Shown: positions 8,266-16,134 of the stretch, in pieces
Position numbering within the stretch: the stretch's first letter is position 1
Layout of the letters: each line of letters starts with the position of its first letter
NCBI GenBank assembly: GCA_021373135.1
Contig: JAJFTH010000006.1
Span: 310,001 to 374,000, forward strand
Reading direction: 5' to 3'
From: Bacteroidales bacterium
GTDB taxonomy: Bacteria > Bacteroidota > Bacteroidia > Bacteroidales > UBA1402
DNA length: 64,000 nucleotides
The notes under the pieces: generated by a model
The model's input: the letters and a program-made list of their open reading frames with translations, nothing else
What the model was told of the DNA's origin: nothing
The model's database searches: none
Position numbers and translations under genes: made by a program

Positions 8266-8901
8266 TCATAAGGAAATAATGCCATTCTTAATAGCAAATT
8301 TTATAAGCTGCGCCATATTTTCAAAATTCATTTTTTCAAAAATATTTTGTTTATGTGTACCAACAGTTTTGATGCTGATAAGAAACATTTCAGAGATTTC
8401 CCGGATAGATTTTCCCTCAGCCAACGACTTCAAGATCTCGGATTCTCTATCCGTAAGCTTCATCTTTCCCTTGGATTCTTGTTCTAAATAATCCTCTATA
8501 AGGAATTCTTTAACATCAGAACTGAGATATTTTTTTCCGTCATGAACTTGCGTGATGGCATCCACCAATTGGTCATACGTACAACTCTTCAAAAGATAGC
8601 CCCATGCATTGGCTTCGAGCATGCCCTTGATGTTGATCCTATCGTTATGTGCGGTTAAAGCAATTATTTTAATATCCGGAAAATTCTTCCGTAATGCCAT
8701 GGTGATATCAATACAATTTAGATGAGGCATTCCTATGTCCATCAATATGATATCAGGTTTGGAAAGCTTGGTTTTTTGCAATACTTCCGAACTTGTATCA
8801 GCTTGTGCCACAACTTCGATATCAGATGTCTCTGCGAAACGTTTAGCTAATAATTCTCTAAATAACTGATTGTCATCAGCAATCAGAACTTTTATTGTCA
8901 T
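8266..8901 (-). CDS. NarL/FixJ-family response regulator (REC + LuxR HTH)
   Basis: A 211-aa two-domain regulator. The receiver domain (about 1-120) has the acidic pair DD at 9-10, phospho-acceptor Asp55 (ILMDIGMP), the conserved Thr in ALTAH and Lys in LLKS. The LuxR-type helix-turn-helix (about 145-205) contains LTDRESEILKSLAEGKSIREIS and TVGTHKQNIFEKM. It opens the fimbria-like cluster, 9 bases before the first subunit gene, with no histidine kinase beside it. It probably controls the cluster, and perhaps itself through the palindrome at 8918-8938. The family call is secure; the regulon is inferred. Confidence 0.93.
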   Translation of the reverse strand: MTIKVLIADDNQLFRELLAKRFAETSDIEVVAQADTSSEVLQKTKLSKPDIILMDIGMPHLNCIDITMALRKNFPDIKIIALTAHNDRINIKGMLEANAWGYLLKSCTYDQLVDAITQVHDGKKYLSSDVKEFLIEDYLEQESKGKMKLTDRESEILKSLAEGKSIREISEMFLISIKTVGTHKQNIFEKMNFENMAQLIKFAIKNGIISL

Positions 8902-9224
8902 AATTATAGTAAAAGGTTTAGGCGGTTAAACTGCCTAATATAGAGGTCGACAGGACAAAGATATTGCTGGCGATTTCTTTTCATGGATACTGCCTGATTA
9001 AAGACCCTGAAGATACCGCCTTGGTTAGGATTGGTTTGTAGGGGATTTGGATGACCTGCACATCAGAAAAATGTATTTCTTTGTAGGGATAATCCTTACA
9101 GGAATTAATAACATGCAGTTCTTCTATGAAGAATATTTAGTGGTTCATATAAATACAGGTTATAAGTCCTGTAGCTTTAACAGTTCCCATTATAATCTAC
9201 ATCAAATTACATTTGAAAAGAAGG
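8902..9224. other. 323-base intergenic region between two minus-strand operons
   Basis: No convincing gene. It holds a near-perfect palindrome at 8918-8938 close to the response-regulator start and a 6-bp inverted repeat (TACAGG 9154-9159 with CCTGTA 9168-9173), about 50 bases after the flavodoxin gene stop, which may be a weak terminator. A 77-codon plus-strand frame (9047-9280) has no family resemblance and overlaps the flavodoxin gene. Confidence 0.6.
8918..8938. promoter_or_regulatory. palindromic operator upstream of the response-regulator gene
   Basis: The core AGGCNGTTNAACNGCCT (8920-8936) is an almost perfect dyad, extended by TT/AA on both sides. Only the centre and two symmetric positions break it. 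It lies 17-37 bases upstream of the regulator start codon, where it would overlap the promoter or leader. Autoregulation is a reasonable guess. There is no U-tract, so it does not look like a terminator. Confidence 0.5.
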
Positions 9225-9713
9225 TTAAACTGCTTGCTGTTTTATCTCTTGCACAAACTTGTCAATCAGATCATACTTGATGTTGGATTGAGATTCGGTA
9301 GCACCCGCAATCTTTTTCAACATAAGCCGTTCGACATAATTCATTTTATCAATTTTATATTCCCCTCCTAAAATTTGAATGAAAAACGCTTTGTTTTGCA
9401 ATATTTCGGGATAAGCATTTTGTAGGTTCAGGGTAGCTTCCTTTCCTTCCATCATGCAGCAAAGAAACAAACCAAGGTGTTTCTCCAAGAGCTCAGGCAT
9501 GTTTTTCTTGCAGAAATTCCGTATCGAAATTTGATTGTGTCCGGCATGAATGGAGCTTCCAATAATGACGACATCATAGTCGTTCAAGTCCAGATGCTTT
9601 GCTTTTTTAATATTCACCAATTCTGTGCTTTGTGAATCCAGTTTGCTCCAGATTAAATGTGCAACCGTTTCCGTTGTACCGTGGTGCGTTGCATAAATGA
9701 TTATTGTTTTCAT
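9225..9713 (-). CDS. flavodoxin-domain protein, HemG-like
   Basis: A 162-aa protein with the flavodoxin FMN-binding loop right after the first strand (IIIYATHHGTTETVA, residues 4-18) and the second strand VVIIGSSIHAGHNQ typical of the menaquinone-dependent protoporphyrinogen oxidase (HemG)/flavodoxin_5 family. HemG proteins are about 170-180 aa, so the size fits. It would shuttle electrons through FMN. No heme genes are nearby; it follows a DUF6544 gene by 7 bases. The specific HemG reaction is therefore unproven and a generic flavodoxin role is equally possible. Confidence 0.82.
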   Translation of the reverse strand: MKTIIIYATHHGTTETVAHLIWSKLDSQSTELVNIKKAKHLDLNDYDVVIIGSSIHAGHNQISIRNFCKKNMPELLEKHLGLFLCCMMEGKEATLNLQNAYPEILQNKAFFIQILGGEYKIDKMNYVERLMLKKIAGATESQSNIKYDLIDKFVQEIKQQAV

Positions 9714-9720
9714 ACGATAA

Positions 9721-10479
9721 TTATTTTTTACAATTATATTCTATTCCGTACAATATAAACTCTCCGTAACAAAAATAGTCTGCCGGTTGACTGTTGTCGG
9801 CCATATTCTCTACCTGATCAACAGGCCTGTGACAGATGAGTGAAGTTTTAGTTGCCAGACGAATTCCGTTTTGTTCCTTGTATTCGCTTTGCGCCTCATA
9901 ACGGTCGTTGCTGGAAAAATTGACCAGTTGACCTTGTTCGTTGAAAAACAATAAGGCATTGATCATGATATCTCCATTGCGAAAGGTCGCTTTTACCGTC
10001 AGATCATCAATGGTTTCCCATTTAATATTCGAATCCGTTAATGTTGCGGGAGCCATTACACACATTTCTTTCAGCAAAGTGACCGTTTCGGCTTGACCCA
10101 TTGTATTTTTTTTATCATTCACAACTGAAAACAGCCTCTCTACTGTAAAATTTACAGATGCTTGAACGTCCTTGTGCACAAACAAATCATCTTTAGGTGT
10201 TTGGACATTCATGTGAAAAAGCCTGGCAGGAACATCGAAAAAGCTGTATTGGCTGGCGTTAAGTTCCATCCATTTGCTTTCTGCAGAAGAACGGATTCGA
10301 CCTTTAAAGGTCACATTCATGTTGTGCACTTTTGGTTTGCCCACAACACCTGTGTAGTGCAGATATTTCTGGACAATAGGCGGCAAACAGGCCAAATCTT
10401 CGGAGGTCAAAAAATCAGATTTCCTGTGACCTGCACGGGCTAATCCCGCTTTTACTTCCTTGCGAATAATTGATTCCAT
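9721..10479 (-). CDS. DUF6544 family protein
   Basis: A 252-aa soluble-looking protein with the family-like opening LPPIVQKYLHYTGVVGKPK followed by VTFKGRIRSSAESKWMELNASQYSFFDVPARLFHM. The fold is probably a lipid-binding-like beta cup, but function is unknown. It lies between an outer-membrane lipoprotein gene (gap 21) and a flavodoxin gene (gap 7) on the same strand, so the three likely form one transcript. Confidence 0.7.
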   Translation of the reverse strand: MESIIRKEVKAGLARAGHRKSDFLTSEDLACLPPIVQKYLHYTGVVGKPKVHNMNVTFKGRIRSSAESKWMELNASQYSFFDVPARLFHMNVQTPKDDLFVHKDVQASVNFTVERLFSVVNDKKNTMGQAETVTLLKEMCVMAPATLTDSNIKWETIDDLTVKATFRNGDIMINALLFFNEQGQLVNFSSNDRYEAQSEYKEQNGIRLATKTSLICHRPVDQVENMADNSQPADYFCYGEFILYGIEYNCKK

Positions 10480-10500
10480 GAATTAAGCAGATAAAACTTT

Positions 10501-11190
10501 TTATTTAAATTGATAAATCAGCCCGAGTTTATAATAACTTGAACCCGGATTTTCGTAAGCATCCGTATTGTAAAAGTCATTAAATATTTTGGAGCCCCGA
10601 TAGCCATCTATGTAGAATCCCAGGTGTGCGCCATTGCCCAGCTTGATGGAAGTTGTTGAAATCCCGAATGCCATCCCGCTGCTCTTGTATTTATAACTGT
10701 AAGCCGGCAAATTTATGCCCGAATCATCCACCGACAGCAAATTCAACTCAAGTACATAACCCAGTTTCAAATAGAAAAGTGGTTGGTTGTTTTTCAGTTT
10801 GAAGATCCCAATATTGTAAGTGACCGGAAAAAGAAATTGTGAAACACCGATGTCGCGTTTGCCAAAGTATCCATTTTCAGCATCATTGTAGGTAAATGTT
10901 TGCGGATTGTACATAAAGTCGATTCCTGTTTCAAAAGCATTTTTTCCAACAGGAAACAGCACGTGTGCACCGATGTTTTTACCGATTTTTGTCGCACCCG
11001 TAAAACCATCTACGGGGATTTCCGTAGAAGTTTTGAAATCGGTATTTTCGGCGATGCCGCCTTTATTTATACCGGCCTGTACCTGAAGGAGCGGTTTCCA
11101 TTTTTCTTTTTTGGTGGATAATTTGGAGGTGTTTGAACAGGCAGAACCAACCGTAAATAAAAAAAGCAGAAAGATGTTTTTTGTATTCAT
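10501..11190 (-). CDS. outer-membrane beta-barrel lipoprotein-like protein
   Basis: A 229-aa exported protein. The N-terminus MNTKNIFLLFLFTVGSACSN has a lipobox-like end (GSAC, Cys18), so it may be lipid-anchored or simply a signal peptide. The remainder alternates hydrophobic and polar residues with aromatic-rich turns and ends in YYKLGLIYQFK, a classic barrel C-terminal strand ending in Phe-Lys. It resembles small Bacteroidota PorT-type or outer-membrane-protein barrels. It is first of a three-gene run with DUF6544 and a flavodoxin. Confidence 0.65.
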   Translation of the reverse strand: MNTKNIFLLFLFTVGSACSNTSKLSTKKEKWKPLLQVQAGINKGGIAENTDFKTSTEIPVDGFTGATKIGKNIGAHVLFPVGKNAFETGIDFMYNPQTFTYNDAENGYFGKRDIGVSQFLFPVTYNIGIFKLKNNQPLFYLKLGYVLELNLLSVDDSGINLPAYSYKYKSSGMAFGISTTSIKLGNGAHLGFYIDGYRGSKIFNDFYNTDAYENPGSSYYKLGLIYQFK

Positions 11191-11260
11191 TTCTTTTTGA
11201 AGTATAAAATCTTCGCAAAGAAATTCATATTCAAAAATTCTGAAGTCTTGAAAAGCAGGA

Positions 11261-11312
11261 AAAGGGTCTCACTTTACTGAATCATCACAAGAAAAAGGGC
11301 TCACTTTATTGA
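11261..11312. repeat. imperfect 19-20 base direct duplication at the araC stop codon
   Basis: AAAGGGTCTCACTTTACTGA (11261-11280) recurs as AAAGGGCTCACTTTATTGA (11294-11312). The second copy includes the stop codon and last sense codons of the AraC regulator on the minus strand. It looks like a small tandem slippage duplication just downstream of the gene. No function is assigned. Confidence 0.5.
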
Positions 11313-12422
11313 GACGTGCTGTTTAAATTCACCGGGAGTAAGATTGGTCATCTTTTTAAATACCCGATTAAAAGTAGCTTTGGAGTTAAATCCGCAATTG
11401 TAGGCAATGCCTATCAGCGTAAGATTTGTATTTTGGGGATTTAGGCACTGGACTTTAAAATCTTCCACCCGGTAATGGTTTACAAAGTCAAAAAAATTTC
11501 GATTCAATTGCCCGTTTAAAATACCTGAAAGAAATTCTTCCGTTACACCCATCTCTGTGCTAAGTGCAGAAAGGGTTAAATCCGGATTGAGATACGGCTT
11601 TTTCTCTTTCATGATGGAAAGCAAGCGATAGATAAAATCCTCATCCGCTTTATTGATGGATGTCTCAGGGCCCAACGGTTTATCCACTTGTTGTAAAAGG
11701 ACTTTGGTGTAAATCCCTTCCTGCCTGTGTCCGAAAAAACCTAAAAAAAGCACATATATCGATACGAAAACGAAACTTGCAGCTTGCAAAAAACCAAAGG
11801 GTGCGAGATGCACGAAATGATCCACAAAAAAGGTAATGTTGATAATGATTGTCATCATCAGCGAAGAAATCAATAACACGCGCAGCCAATGAAGGTATAT
11901 ATGTTCAATTTTTGAAAAATAATTCTTGATGCGTCGTGTATATTTTCTCAAGATTGTCAATGCCCACACGTAATATAGCGGCGGTGATATTAAAATCATC
12001 ATCATCATAGGAGTATATATGGGCATTTTTTTGAAACCTTCAGTAGCATCCATCTGAATTTTTACATCTTGCGGCAAGAAGTAAATAGAAAATGAAAAAT
12101 GGACTTGCATGATCACAAAAGGCAAGAAATGCAAAAGATGTACCGGCTTAAAATGAAAATCCTGTTCTGTTTGCGCTTTGACATAAAACCACAACATGGG
12201 GCCCTGCAGCAAAATGACGGATGGTGTTGTTTGAATAAATGCAGGAAAAGGATAGCCGTTTTGTCTATTATGATATTCAATAAAAGCAAGCAAAATATTA
12301 AGGCCAAACAGGAGAAATACCCCTCCAAGGATTTTATCCGCCAAGTTTTTATTCTTCTTTTGTTCTATAAGAACAAAAAGGGAAATAGCCTCAAAAATGC
12401 CGATAACGAAGAAATAGGACAT
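11301..12422 (-). CDS. membrane-anchored AraC-family regulator (7TM + HTH_18)
   Basis: A 373-aa protein. Residues about 1-235 are strongly hydrophobic, with about seven membrane helices beginning MSYFFVIGIFEAISLFVL and including LLHFLPFVIMQVHFSFSIYF. The C-terminus (about 270-373) is an AraC-type double helix-turn-helix: LSALSTEMGVTEEFLSGILN and LIGIAYNCGFNSKATFNRVFKKMTNLTPGEFKQH. Bacteroidota use such one-component membrane regulators widely, though ligands are usually unknown. It lies upstream on the same strand as the lipoprotein/DUF6544/flavodoxin genes (gap 110) and may control them. A similar regulator is encoded at 25912-27222. Confidence 0.88.
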   Translation of the reverse strand: MSYFFVIGIFEAISLFVLIEQKKNKNLADKILGGVFLLFGLNILLAFIEYHNRQNGYPFPAFIQTTPSVILLQGPMLWFYVKAQTEQDFHFKPVHLLHFLPFVIMQVHFSFSIYFLPQDVKIQMDATEGFKKMPIYTPMMMMILISPPLYYVWALTILRKYTRRIKNYFSKIEHIYLHWLRVLLISSLMMTIIINITFFVDHFVHLAPFGFLQAASFVFVSIYVLFLGFFGHRQEGIYTKVLLQQVDKPLGPETSINKADEDFIYRLLSIMKEKKPYLNPDLTLSALSTEMGVTEEFLSGILNGQLNRNFFDFVNHYRVEDFKVQCLNPQNTNLTLIGIAYNCGFNSKATFNRVFKKMTNLTPGEFKQHVSIK

Positions 12423-12600
12423 AAATATATGCGGATTGTTTAGAAAGCAAAGATAATCTTTTGGAATAATATAGGGGAAAAGAGTATGATTTTCTTCCTT
12501 GGCACAAACTTAATGGACAATGCCGATGAATACGGATATACAAGAAACTAATCTTGTTGGTTATCCTCTTTTTCTTTTAGGTCGACTCAACATCTTTTGT

Positions 12601-12629
12601 TTGTAACACACTTGTAACATCTTTGTAAC
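12601..12629 (+). promoter_or_regulatory. Pho-box-like triple direct repeat upstream of the phosphate transporter
   Basis: TTGTAAC occurs three times at 12601, 12612 and 12623, exactly 11 bases apart, giving the 7-4-7-4-7 layout of PhoB boxes (Escherichia coli CTGTCAT repeats have the same period). The last copy ends 57 bases before the PiT start codon. An 11-base period puts all three on one face of the helix, as expected for tandem OmpR/PhoB-type DNA-binding domains. The link to phosphate control rests on the layout plus the downstream gene. Confidence 0.7.
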
Positions 12630-12686
12630 TTCCATTTCCGAATTTTGTGTCGGAGATTTACCGCGTCCTAAAAACAAACTAAACTG

Positions 12687-13733
12687 ATGACTCTTTTAAT
12701 CACCATCATTGTACTGGCAATGCTTTTTGATTTTATCAATGGGTTCCACGATGCGGCAAATTCTATTGCTACCATTGTATCCACAAAAGTTCTTTCACCT
12801 CTTCAGGCTGTAATATGGGCCGCGTGTTTCAACTTCGTGGCCTTTTTTATTGCCAAATACGTTATTGGTGAATTTGGGATTGCCAATACTGTTTCAAAAT
12901 CGGTGGTCGAACAATTCATTACTTTGCCGGTCATATTTTCAGGCCTCATCGCCGCTATCATCTGGAATCTTGCAACCTGGTGGTTGGGTATTCCATCTTC
13001 ATCTTCACACACATTGATTGGCGGATTCGCCGGTGCTGCTGCCATGAGTGCCATTATCGCCAACGGTTATCAGACTTCCGGACTCGAAGCCATCAAAGGC
13101 GATGTTATCCTCAAAATAGCCTCTTTCATCTTTTTAGCCCCCTTTTTAGGCATGGCCATTTCCATTCTGCTTTACATCCTTATCCTACATCTTTGCAAAA
13201 AAAAGAATCCACACAAAGCCAATAGACTTTTTAGAAAGTTACAATTGGTTTCTTCCGGTTTGTTCAGTATAGGTCACGGCCTTAACGATTCTCAAAAAGT
13301 AATGGGTATCATCGCCGCCGCCCTCTTTGCCGCTTATACGAAGAACGGCATTGATATGGGAATTCATTCTATTGGACAAATGCCCGATTGGGTAGCCTTC
13401 TCTTGTTTTACCGCCATCTCCCTTGGAACTATGACAGGCGGCTGGCGAATTATCAAAACGATGGGCTCCCGCATTACCAAGGTCACTCCGATTGAAGGGG
13501 TCGCAGCGGAAACAGCAGGTGCATTGACCCTCTATTTGTCAGAAGCCCTAAAAATCCCAGTAAGCACGACACACACCATAACTGGGGCCATCATTGGTGT
13601 CGGAGCCGCCAAACGATTGTCAGCGGTACGCTGGGGCGTAACCAGTAACTTAATGGTGGCCTGGATATTGACTATACCTGTTAGTGCAGCCATCGCTGCA
13701 TTGGTATACTTTGTTTTTGGCACCAAGCTTTAA
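12687..13733 (+). CDS. pit: PiT-family inorganic phosphate transporter
   Basis: A 348-aa integral membrane protein with about ten helices. It carries both PiT repeat signatures: GFHDAANSIATIVSTKVLSPLQAV (residues about 19-42) and GHGLNDSQKVMGIIAA (about 196-211), plus the late STTHTITGAIIGVG motif. PiT carriers import metal-phosphate with protons or sodium. The length is typical of the shorter bacterial PiT proteins. Its promoter region carries the three TTGTAAC repeats, so induction under phosphate limitation is expected. It converges on the DUF554 gene. No phoU-like gene is adjacent, although such a partner is common. Confidence 0.95.
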   Translation: MTLLITIIVLAMLFDFINGFHDAANSIATIVSTKVLSPLQAVIWAACFNFVAFFIAKYVIGEFGIANTVSKSVVEQFITLPVIFSGLIAAIIWNLATWWLGIPSSSSHTLIGGFAGAAAMSAIIANGYQTSGLEAIKGDVILKIASFIFLAPFLGMAISILLYILILHLCKKKNPHKANRLFRKLQLVSSGLFSIGHGLNDSQKVMGIIAAALFAAYTKNGIDMGIHSIGQMPDWVAFSCFTAISLGTMTGGWRIIKTMGSRITKVTPIEGVAAETAGALTLYLSEALKIPVSTTHTITGAIIGVGAAKRLSAVRWGVTSNLMVAWILTIPVSAAIAALVYFVFGTKL

Positions 13734-13744
13734 CGTCCAAGTTT

Positions 13745-13809
13745 ATGAAAGAATGGACATGCCAGTTCCATATGACCTTAGGCAAAACAATTATTATCGT
13801 ATGAAAATG
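13745..13809. repeat. diverged intergenic repeat, copy A (see copy B at 17254-17314)
   Basis: This stretch shares ordered blocks GACATG, TTCCATA, GACCT, AAAACAATTATT and CGTATGAAAA with 17254-17314. Copy B is the leader of the FMN-reductase gene and its CGTATGAAAA includes that start codon; copy A sits between convergent genes and its ATG is followed after two codons by a stop. Copy A therefore looks like a relic leader from an ancestral duplication or rearrangement. Confidence 0.6.
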
Positions 13810-14480
13810 TAAGCCAAAATAACGGCAAAAACCAGAGCAGGCAACATGTTGACCACCTTTATCTTCTTGATTTCCATGATTGAAAGGCCTAATCCAACCA
13901 ACATAAGTCCACCTACTGCAGACATCTCGTCTACCACCAAATCGGGCATCAGGCTGCCAAGCCACCAAGCCAATAAAGTGAGTCCTCCCTGAAAAATGAT
14001 GAGCGGTATGACCGAAAAAGCTACACCGATTCCAAGAGCCGAAGCAAGTGCCAATGAACTGAACCCGTCCATGACCGACTTTGCAACTAAAAGATCGGAT
14101 TTTCCGACCGTTCCTTCTTCGAAGCTGCCGAGTATGGTCATCGACCCCATGCAAAAAAGCAGGAAAGCAGCAACCATCCCTTCCGAAAAAGTTTCATCCT
14201 TTGAATGAATTTTTTTCTTAACCCACTCACCCAACCGGTTGATATACTTTTCGATATTTATCCATTCGCCGACAGCCGAACCAAGCACTATACTGAAAAT
14301 GAGAATCAGAATCTGGTGGGTTCTCATGGTCATGGTGATACCAATATACAATGTAAAAAGCCCGATTGCCTGGAAAATTATTTTAACAATGCGTTGTGGA
14401 AGTTTCGAATGGAAAAAGTGCCCCAATAAGCTGCCGGAAAGAACAGTGGCCACATTGACAATAGTGCCGAAAAGGATCAT
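13794..14480 (-). CDS. DUF554 family membrane protein (YqgA-like)
   Basis: A 228-aa membrane protein when started at the ATG at 14480 (MILFGTIVNVATVLSGSLLG, the usual DUF554 opening). The frame extends upstream to 14657 but that part has no family resemblance and runs into the oppositely oriented TrmO gene. Motifs include GSLLGHFFHSKLP, FCMGSMTILGSFEEGT, SVMDGFSSLALASALG and the final GGLMLVGLGLSIMEIKKIKVVNMLPAL. About six or seven helices are expected. The family is widespread with no established function; transport has been proposed. Confidence 0.9.
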   Translation of the reverse strand: MILFGTIVNVATVLSGSLLGHFFHSKLPQRIVKIIFQAIGLFTLYIGITMTMRTHQILILIFSIVLGSAVGEWINIEKYINRLGEWVKKKIHSKDETFSEGMVAAFLLFCMGSMTILGSFEEGTVGKSDLLVAKSVMDGFSSLALASALGIGVAFSVIPLIIFQGGLTLLAWWLGSLMPDLVVDEMSAVGGLMLVGLGLSIMEIKKIKVVNMLPALVFAVILAYIFIR

Positions 14481-14597
14481 AAACTTTCTTGTTAATTTAG
14501 GAATCGGTTTTTCAAAGGATAATTGATGAGATGGCGAAGGTATGAAAAAATCCAAGATAGGGTTTAAGGATAGCAAAAAATTGTTTACTTTAGTTTC

Positions 14598-15269
14598 ATG
14601 AAAGTGATTGCACGCATACATACAGATTTCCCGACCAAGTTCGGGATTCCGCGTCAAAGTGGTCTTGTCAACACCCTGAAATCAATGATTGTGTTCGAAT
14701 CGGAATACCGCAATCCCGATGCCCTGCGCGGTTTGGATGGATTCTCTCACATCTGGCTCCTCTGGGAGTTCTCTGACGCAGTGCGCGACACATGGTCTCC
14801 CACCGTGCGGCCTCCACGTCTCGGTGGTAATACACGGATGGGCGTTTTCGCTACCCGTTCACCTTTTCGTCCGAATGCCGTTGGGCTTTCCTCTGTCAAA
14901 CTCGACAGCATCGAATTGCATCCTGACTTTGGTCTGGTGCTGTACGTTTCGGGAGCCGATCTGATGGACGACACACCGATCTACGATATCAAGCCGTACA
15001 TTCCCTATACCGACAGTCATCCGGAAGCAGTCGGAGGTTTTTCCGATCCCCTCAGGGAATATGCGCTATATGTGGATTTTCCTGAACAATGGCTCCGCCT
15101 CATTCCAAAGAATCTGAGAGAATCACTTCTGTGCGTGTTGGAACAAGACCCCAGGCCGTCGTATCAGAACGATCCCCAACGCATTTACGGCTTTGAATTT
15201 GCCGGATTTGATATCAAATTCGCCGTGCAGGGAAATGTCCTGTCCGTCTGTATGGTCAAGCCGCAGTAG
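14598..15269 (+). CDS. trmO: tRNA (N6-threonylcarbamoyladenosine(37)-N6)-methyltransferase TrmO
   Basis: A 223-aa protein of the TsaA/YaeB/TrmO family, which uses SAM to methylate t6A37 in ANN-reading tRNAs. The N-terminal beta-barrel domain (about 1-140) shows IHTDFPTKFGIPRQSGLV, LRGLDGFSHIWLLWEF, GVFATRSPFRPNAVGLSSVKL and DDTPIYDIKPYIPYTDS, all typical. The C-terminal part (about 150-223), with VLEQDPRPSYQ and YGFEFAGFDIKF, is the usual TrmO extension. Length matches the E. coli enzyme (235 aa). It is transcribed alone, divergent from DUF554. Confidence 0.94.
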   Translation: MKVIARIHTDFPTKFGIPRQSGLVNTLKSMIVFESEYRNPDALRGLDGFSHIWLLWEFSDAVRDTWSPTVRPPRLGGNTRMGVFATRSPFRPNAVGLSSVKLDSIELHPDFGLVLYVSGADLMDDTPIYDIKPYIPYTDSHPEAVGGFSDPLREYALYVDFPEQWLRLIPKNLRESLLCVLEQDPRPSYQNDPQRIYGFEFAGFDIKFAVQGNVLSVCMVKPQ

Positions 15270-15417
15270 TTGGAGTGTCTGTTTCATGGTAAACATTGTT
15301 AATTATTTGAATATCAAAGAACAATTATTAGCTTTATAGTGTTTTTAATGATTAATTATTGTCACCTTGCCGGGTATGATCAAGGGTAAAGTAAATATAA
15401 TTTAAAAACAAAACGCG

Positions 15418-15606
15418 ATGGCTATTAAAAAGGTTTGGATTGAAGAAGGTTGCACGGCATGTGGTTTATGCGTAGATACATGTCCTGAAGTTTTTAAAAT
15501 GGAAGACTCTGCAGCTGTGATTGAAGGCGTAAACTATTCTAATTATGAGGAACAAGTAAAGGAAGCAGCAGAAAACTGTCCTGTTGAAATTATTAAATAT
15601 ACTTAG
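15418..15606 (+). CDS. 4Fe-4S ferredoxin
   Basis: A 62-aa ferredoxin. The cluster motif CTACGLCVDTCPEVF lies at residues 12-26 and the remaining ligand at ENCPVEII near the C-terminus, the pattern of single [4Fe-4S] ferredoxins of anaerobes such as Desulfovibrio and Thermotoga. It leads a run with bacterioferritin (30 bases from stop to the likely start) and a dihydroorotate-dehydrogenase-like gene. It may supply electrons for ferric iron release from the bacterioferritin, or to the flavoenzyme; this is an inference from context. Confidence 0.94.
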   Translation: MAIKKVWIEEGCTACGLCVDTCPEVFKMEDSAAVIEGVNYSNYEEQVKEAAENCPVEIIKYT

Positions 15607-15635
15607 AGTACTCATTGAATTTAAAATCAAACAAA

Positions 15636-16100
15636 ATGAAGGGTAACGAGAAATTGCTTAAAGTACTAAATTCACTTTTGGCAGAAGAATTGACTGCTAT
15701 CAACCAGTATATGGTGCACACTGAAATGTGTGAAAACTGGGGCTACAGTAAACTGCATGCCGCAAAAAGAGGTCAAGCTATGGATGAAATGCACCACGCT
15801 GAATGGCTTATCGAACGAATTATCTTTTTTGATGGTGCACCAACTGTCTCTAAACTGAATCCGATCAGTATTGGTAAAGTCGTGTCAGAAATGATTGGCA
15901 ATGATTATAAGGGTGAACTTGTTGCTGTCCAGTCCTATAACGATGCAATCATAATCGCCCGTGAGGTTGAAGATCAAGGAACGGTTGATTTGTTATCCAA
16001 AATCCTTAAAATGGAAGAAGATCATGTTGACTGGGCAGAAATACAACTAACCCAAATCGAACAGATGGGCATGGAAAATTATCTCGTGAGTCAGGCATAA
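15636..16100 (+). CDS. bfr: bacterioferritin
   Basis: A 154-aa protein starting at the ATG at 15636 (MKGNEKLLKVLN, the standard Bfr N-terminus); an in-frame start seven codons upstream is less likely. The ferroxidase di-iron ligands are all present: Glu in ELTAINQY, Glu and His in DEMHHAE, Glu in GELVAVQ, and Glu and His in EEDHVDW. The Met of DEMHHAE matches the heme-ligating Met52 of E. coli Bfr. The protein would form 24-subunit cages storing iron and consuming peroxide. The flanking ferredoxin and flavoenzyme genes suggest one redox or iron operon. Confidence 0.95.
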   Translation: MKGNEKLLKVLNSLLAEELTAINQYMVHTEMCENWGYSKLHAAKRGQAMDEMHHAEWLIERIIFFDGAPTVSKLNPISIGKVVSEMIGNDYKGELVAVQSYNDAIIIAREVEDQGTVDLLSKILKMEEDHVDWAEIQLTQIEQMGMENYLVSQA

Positions 16101-16134
16101 GATCAGGAAAAAGAAGGTGGAAAATAATGCAGCA

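Noticed and set aside
9154..9173. TACAGG / CCTGTA inverted repeat as a regulator site
   Set aside because: Six-bp stem with 8-base loop and no other support; kept only as a weak terminator possibility in the gap description.
9047..9280. 77-codon plus-strand frame in the 323-base gap
   Set aside because: No recognisable domain; overlaps the flavodoxin gene end; composition follows AT content only.
14481..14657. N-terminal extension of the DUF554 frame
   Set aside because: The DUF554 family starts at MILFGTIVN (14480); the extension runs into the divergent TrmO gene and shows no membrane or family pattern.
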